A stretch of 28,773 bases of DNA from an uncultured Collinsella sp. (lineage in GTDB: Bacteria > Actinomycetota > Coriobacteriia > Coriobacteriales > Coriobacteriaceae): contig CABULX010000009.1 in NCBI GenBank assembly GCA_902492545.1, positions 1 to 28,773 of the forward strand. The letters run 5' to 3'. The notes under the pieces were generated by a model. The model saw only the letters and a list, made by a program, of their open reading frames with translations. It was not told the DNA's origin and ran no database searches. A program made the translations under genes and the position numbers. Positions 26,921 to 28,773 of the stretch are shown here, piece after piece; position 1 is the first letter of the stretch; every line of letters begins with the position of its first letter.

Positions 26921-27045
26921 GCAGGATCTGAGGGCTGACCTTCGCGGACGTCCTCGGACATGAAAGAACCCCCGCTGCGCACTACGTGCGGCGGGGGTTC
27001 TTTCGTCCTGCGGAGTGTCCGCGAAGGTCAGCCCTCAGATCCTGC
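26921..27045 (+). repeat. Nested inverted repeat around the nifJ terminator
   Basis: A perfect 29-bp outer inverted repeat (26921-26949 with 27017-27045; the left arm begins GCAGGATCTGAGGG) encloses the terminator stem at 26962-27004. Together they can fold into one hairpin of about 125 bases with small internal loops. Confidence 0.85.
26962..27004 (+). terminator. Strong intrinsic terminator after nifJ
   Basis: GAAAGAACCCCCGC pairs with GCGGGGGTTCTTTC, and CGCAC/GTGCG pair inside around a TAC loop. The A-run before and T-rich run after the GC core let it work in both directions. It lies 52 bases after the nifJ stop. Confidence 0.85.
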
Positions 27046-27565
27046 TGCGACTACGTCCTCGGATTGTGTGGGCGGATGAAGGACGTAGTTGGCCGGGTGT
27101 TCCGTCCCTTTCACTGTTTCGCGGCTTTGCCGCGAAACTTCGCGCCACTTTGGGACGCGGGGGAGGACAGGCTTGCTGCCGTCTTTTCGGAGCTCTTCTT
27201 TATTCCTTTTGCTGGATGAAAAGCCCCTTGTTTTTGCAGGGGTGCATACTAGACTTATAAGTGCATAGAATCTCGTATAGCGCGAGTAAGATATTGCGCT
27301 GTCCGTTTTGTGTTTAGCAGAGATGTAGTTTGCGTAATCCGACATAATCCTCGCTTCATTTAAATAAAGTCGCACGTAAATTACGTAGATATGTCTGAGC
27401 TGGAGTTCTGTACGCTGAGCGGATAAAAACGACCGTTCACCGTTCCGCTATTTTCAAAATGAATAAAATGAGCGATAAAGAGAATATAAACCTTAATAAA
27501 CTCGCGTATCGCACGGACGCGGGTTATTAATGGGTTGTAGGCCTTTTACAGAAAGGATTCCAGCA
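27046..27565 (+). other. Non-coding region upstream of arcC
   Basis: No gene is supported in these 520 bases. Inverted repeats are present: ACTACGTCC/GGACGTAGT (27050-27058, 27081-27089), GTTTCGCGGC/GCCGCGAAAC with a TTT loop (27116-27138) and ACGTAA/TTACGT with one base between (27374-27386). From about 27240 the sequence becomes AT-rich, as expected of a promoter and regulatory region, but no promoter can be assigned with confidence. The ribosome site AGAAAGGA precedes arcC. Confidence 0.5.
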
Positions 27566-28528
27566 ATGTCTAAGCCTCTTGGCAAGCCCGATCGTATTGT
27601 CGTCGCCCTTGGCGGCAACGCCCTCGGCAACAACCCCGTCGAGCAGATCGAGGCCGTGAGCAACACCGCCCACGCTCTCCTCGGTCTCATCGAGCAGGGC
27701 AACGAGATCATCATCACCCACGGCAACGGCCCGCAGGTCGGCATGATCCAGAACGCCTTCGCCGCCGCCCACGACGCCATCGGCACCCCCGAGATGCCGC
27801 TGCCCGAGTGCGGCGCCATGTCTCAGGGCTACATTGGTTATCACCTGCAGCAGGGCATCGGCCGCGAGATGCACAAGCGCTATAAGCGTTGGCACGCCGC
27901 CACCGTCGTCACCCAGATCGAGTGCGATCCGGATGATCCCGCGTTCAAGAACCCGACCAAGCCGATCGGTCCCTTCTACACCGAGGAGCAGGCCAAGGAG
28001 CTCATGGCCGAGGATCCCTCCAAGGTCTTCGTCGAGGATTCCGGCCGCGGCTGGCGTCGCGTCGTCGCTTCCCCCGATCCCAAGAAGATCGTCGAGGCTG
28101 ACTCCATCCTCAACCTGCTCGACAACGAGTTCATCGTCATCGCCTGCGGTGGCGGCGGCATCCCCGTCGTCCGCGACTACGAGAACAAGGGCTGCTACAA
28201 GGGCGTTCCCGCCGTCATCGACAAGGACCTGGGCGGCGAGCTGCTGGCCGAGGACTGCGACGCCGACGTTCTGTTCCTGCTGACCGCCGTTGAGCATGTC
28301 GCCATCAACTTTGGCAAGCCCAACCAGGAGGAGCTCGAGGACCTCACCGCCGACGAGGCCGAGCGCCTGGCCGACGAGGGCCAGTTCGGCAAGGGTTCCA
28401 TGGAGCCCAAGGTTCGCGCTGCCATCAAGTTCGCCCGTTCCCGCAAGGGCCGCACCTGCATCATCGGCGCCCTGGACAAGGCTGCCGAGACCATGGCCGG
28501 CCTCTCCGGTACCCGCATCCACGAGTAG
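27566..28528 (+). CDS. arcC: Carbamate kinase
   Basis: 320 residues from ATG 27566, with AGAAAGGA upstream; an in-frame ATG at 27530 lacks a site. It makes ATP from carbamoyl phosphate and ADP, the last step of arginine deiminase or related fermentations. Family motifs are VVALGGNALG near the start, THGNGPQVGM, ACGGGGIPVV and the C-terminal DADVLFLLTAVEHVAINFGKP region. Length is normal for the amino acid kinase family. No arcA or arcB is in the window. Codon use is strongly biased to C/G endings, like nifJ, suggesting high expression. Confidence 0.95.
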   Translation: MSKPLGKPDRIVVALGGNALGNNPVEQIEAVSNTAHALLGLIEQGNEIIITHGNGPQVGMIQNAFAAAHDAIGTPEMPLPECGAMSQGYIGYHLQQGIGREMHKRYKRWHAATVVTQIECDPDDPAFKNPTKPIGPFYTEEQAKELMAEDPSKVFVEDSGRGWRRVVASPDPKKIVEADSILNLLDNEFIVIACGGGGIPVVRDYENKGCYKGVPAVIDKDLGGELLAEDCDADVLFLLTAVEHVAINFGKPNQEELEDLTADEAERLADEGQFGKGSMEPKVRAAIKFARSRKGRTCIIGALDKAAETMAGLSGTRIHE

Positions 28529-28550
28529 TCTCTACTCTGTTGCCTCTCTC

Positions 28551-28574
28551 GTGGGCGCTAGGCAAAGCGCCCAC
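28551..28574 (+). terminator. First hairpin after arcC
   Basis: GTGGGCGCT pairs with AGCGCCCAC around a 6-base loop, 22 bases after the stop. There is no T-run, so it may stabilise the 3' end rather than terminate transcription. Confidence 0.5.
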
Positions 28575-28594
28575 AAACTAGCCTCTCTTCATGA

Positions 28595-28626
28595 GCCCCG
28601 CAGTCCGCTCCGACTGCGGGGCTTTT
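28595..28626 (+). terminator. Intrinsic terminator of arcC
   Basis: GCCCCGCAGTC pairs perfectly with GACTGCGGGGC around a 6-base loop, followed by TTTTGCT. Confidence 0.85.
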
Positions 28627-28638
28627 GCTATTCACCTA

Positions 28639-28720
28639 GTCATTGGGGACGTTCTTAAATGACTAGTCAAACAAGAGCGTCCCCAATGACCACTCGTTTA
28701 AGTCTGTCCCCAATGACTAG
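28639..28720 (+). repeat. GGGGAC-type inverted repeats at the right edge
   Basis: GTCATTGGGGACG (28639-28651) pairs with CGTCCCCAATGAC (28678-28690), and a third arm GTCCCCAATGACTAG follows at 28706-28720. This resembles the extragenic repeats that often surround REP-associated transposase genes; related GGGGAC units lie at 16218-16260 and 22930-22970. Confidence 0.6.
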
Positions 28721-28773
28721 TAGTAGGCCCACATGGCTTCGACTTCGTTGAGGACCTCTACGACGCCCCAGCG
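28717..28773 (-). CDS. C-terminal end of an unidentified gene
   Basis: The minus strand enters from the right edge with an open frame of 18 codons, RWGVVEVLNEVEAMWAYY, ending at TAG 28719. It has coding-like codon use, but too little is visible to name it. The stop codon overlaps the third GGGGAC repeat arm. Confidence 0.5.
   Translation of the reverse strand, partial: RWGVVEVLNEVEAMWAYY

Overview
The window looks like a high-GC Gram-positive chromosome, most likely a gut coriobacterium of the Collinsella type. This is inferred from the strong G/C bias at third codon positions, the actinobacterial fhaA-fhaB-pstP-SEDS/PBP gene order, and the dnaX-ybaB-recR, pyruvate:ferredoxin oxidoreductase and carbamate kinase genes. 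The genus is an inference; no rRNA is present. I see no tRNA, rRNA or CRISPR array.

Layout. (1) 1-7035, minus strand: a tightly coupled cell-wall and Ser/Thr-phosphorylation operon, transcribed kinase, FhaA, FhaB, PP2C phosphatase, then one continuous ORF that fuses a SEDS glycosyltransferase (FtsW/RodA) to a class B penicillin-binding protein and runs off the left edge. (2) 7180-12275: a YcxB-like membrane protein (minus), dnaX (plus), a small membrane protein (minus), then ybaB-recR. (3) 12521-16209: a second signalling cassette of a secreted or anchored Ser/Gly-linker protein, a second membrane kinase and a second-type FHA protein, with coupled starts. (4) about 16328-22524: an AT-richer accessory island. 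It holds a decayed methyltransferase, an ABC exporter, an IS110-type transposase remnant and a minus-strand RiPP (ribosomally made, modified peptide) operon. That operon has a radical SAM/SPASM maturase, two short Cys-rich precursor peptides with the same MKHIHP leader, and a 35-residue membrane peptide, closed by a terminator. (5) 22525-23037: a degenerate second copy of the 3' end of the FHA gene plus its downstream flank, so the island sits between imperfect direct repeats of about 0.5 kb. (6) 23371-28528: nifJ and arcC, separated by a large nested inverted repeat, then terminators, GGGGAC-type repeats and the end of an unidentified minus-strand gene.

How the parts work together. The first operon matches the actinobacterial module in which PknB-type kinases, PstP and FHA readers control peptidoglycan synthesis; here synthesis (SEDS) and cross-linking (PBP) are physically joined. 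The island is best read as a peptide natural-product locus: the maturase probably installs cysteine-derived cross-links in the two precursors, and the convergent ABC protein may export them. The precursors are too short to stand out among ordinary ORFs and were found by reading the minus strand for strong ribosome binding sites. They are the most likely novel biology here. NifJ and ArcC are ordinary anaerobic energy enzymes.
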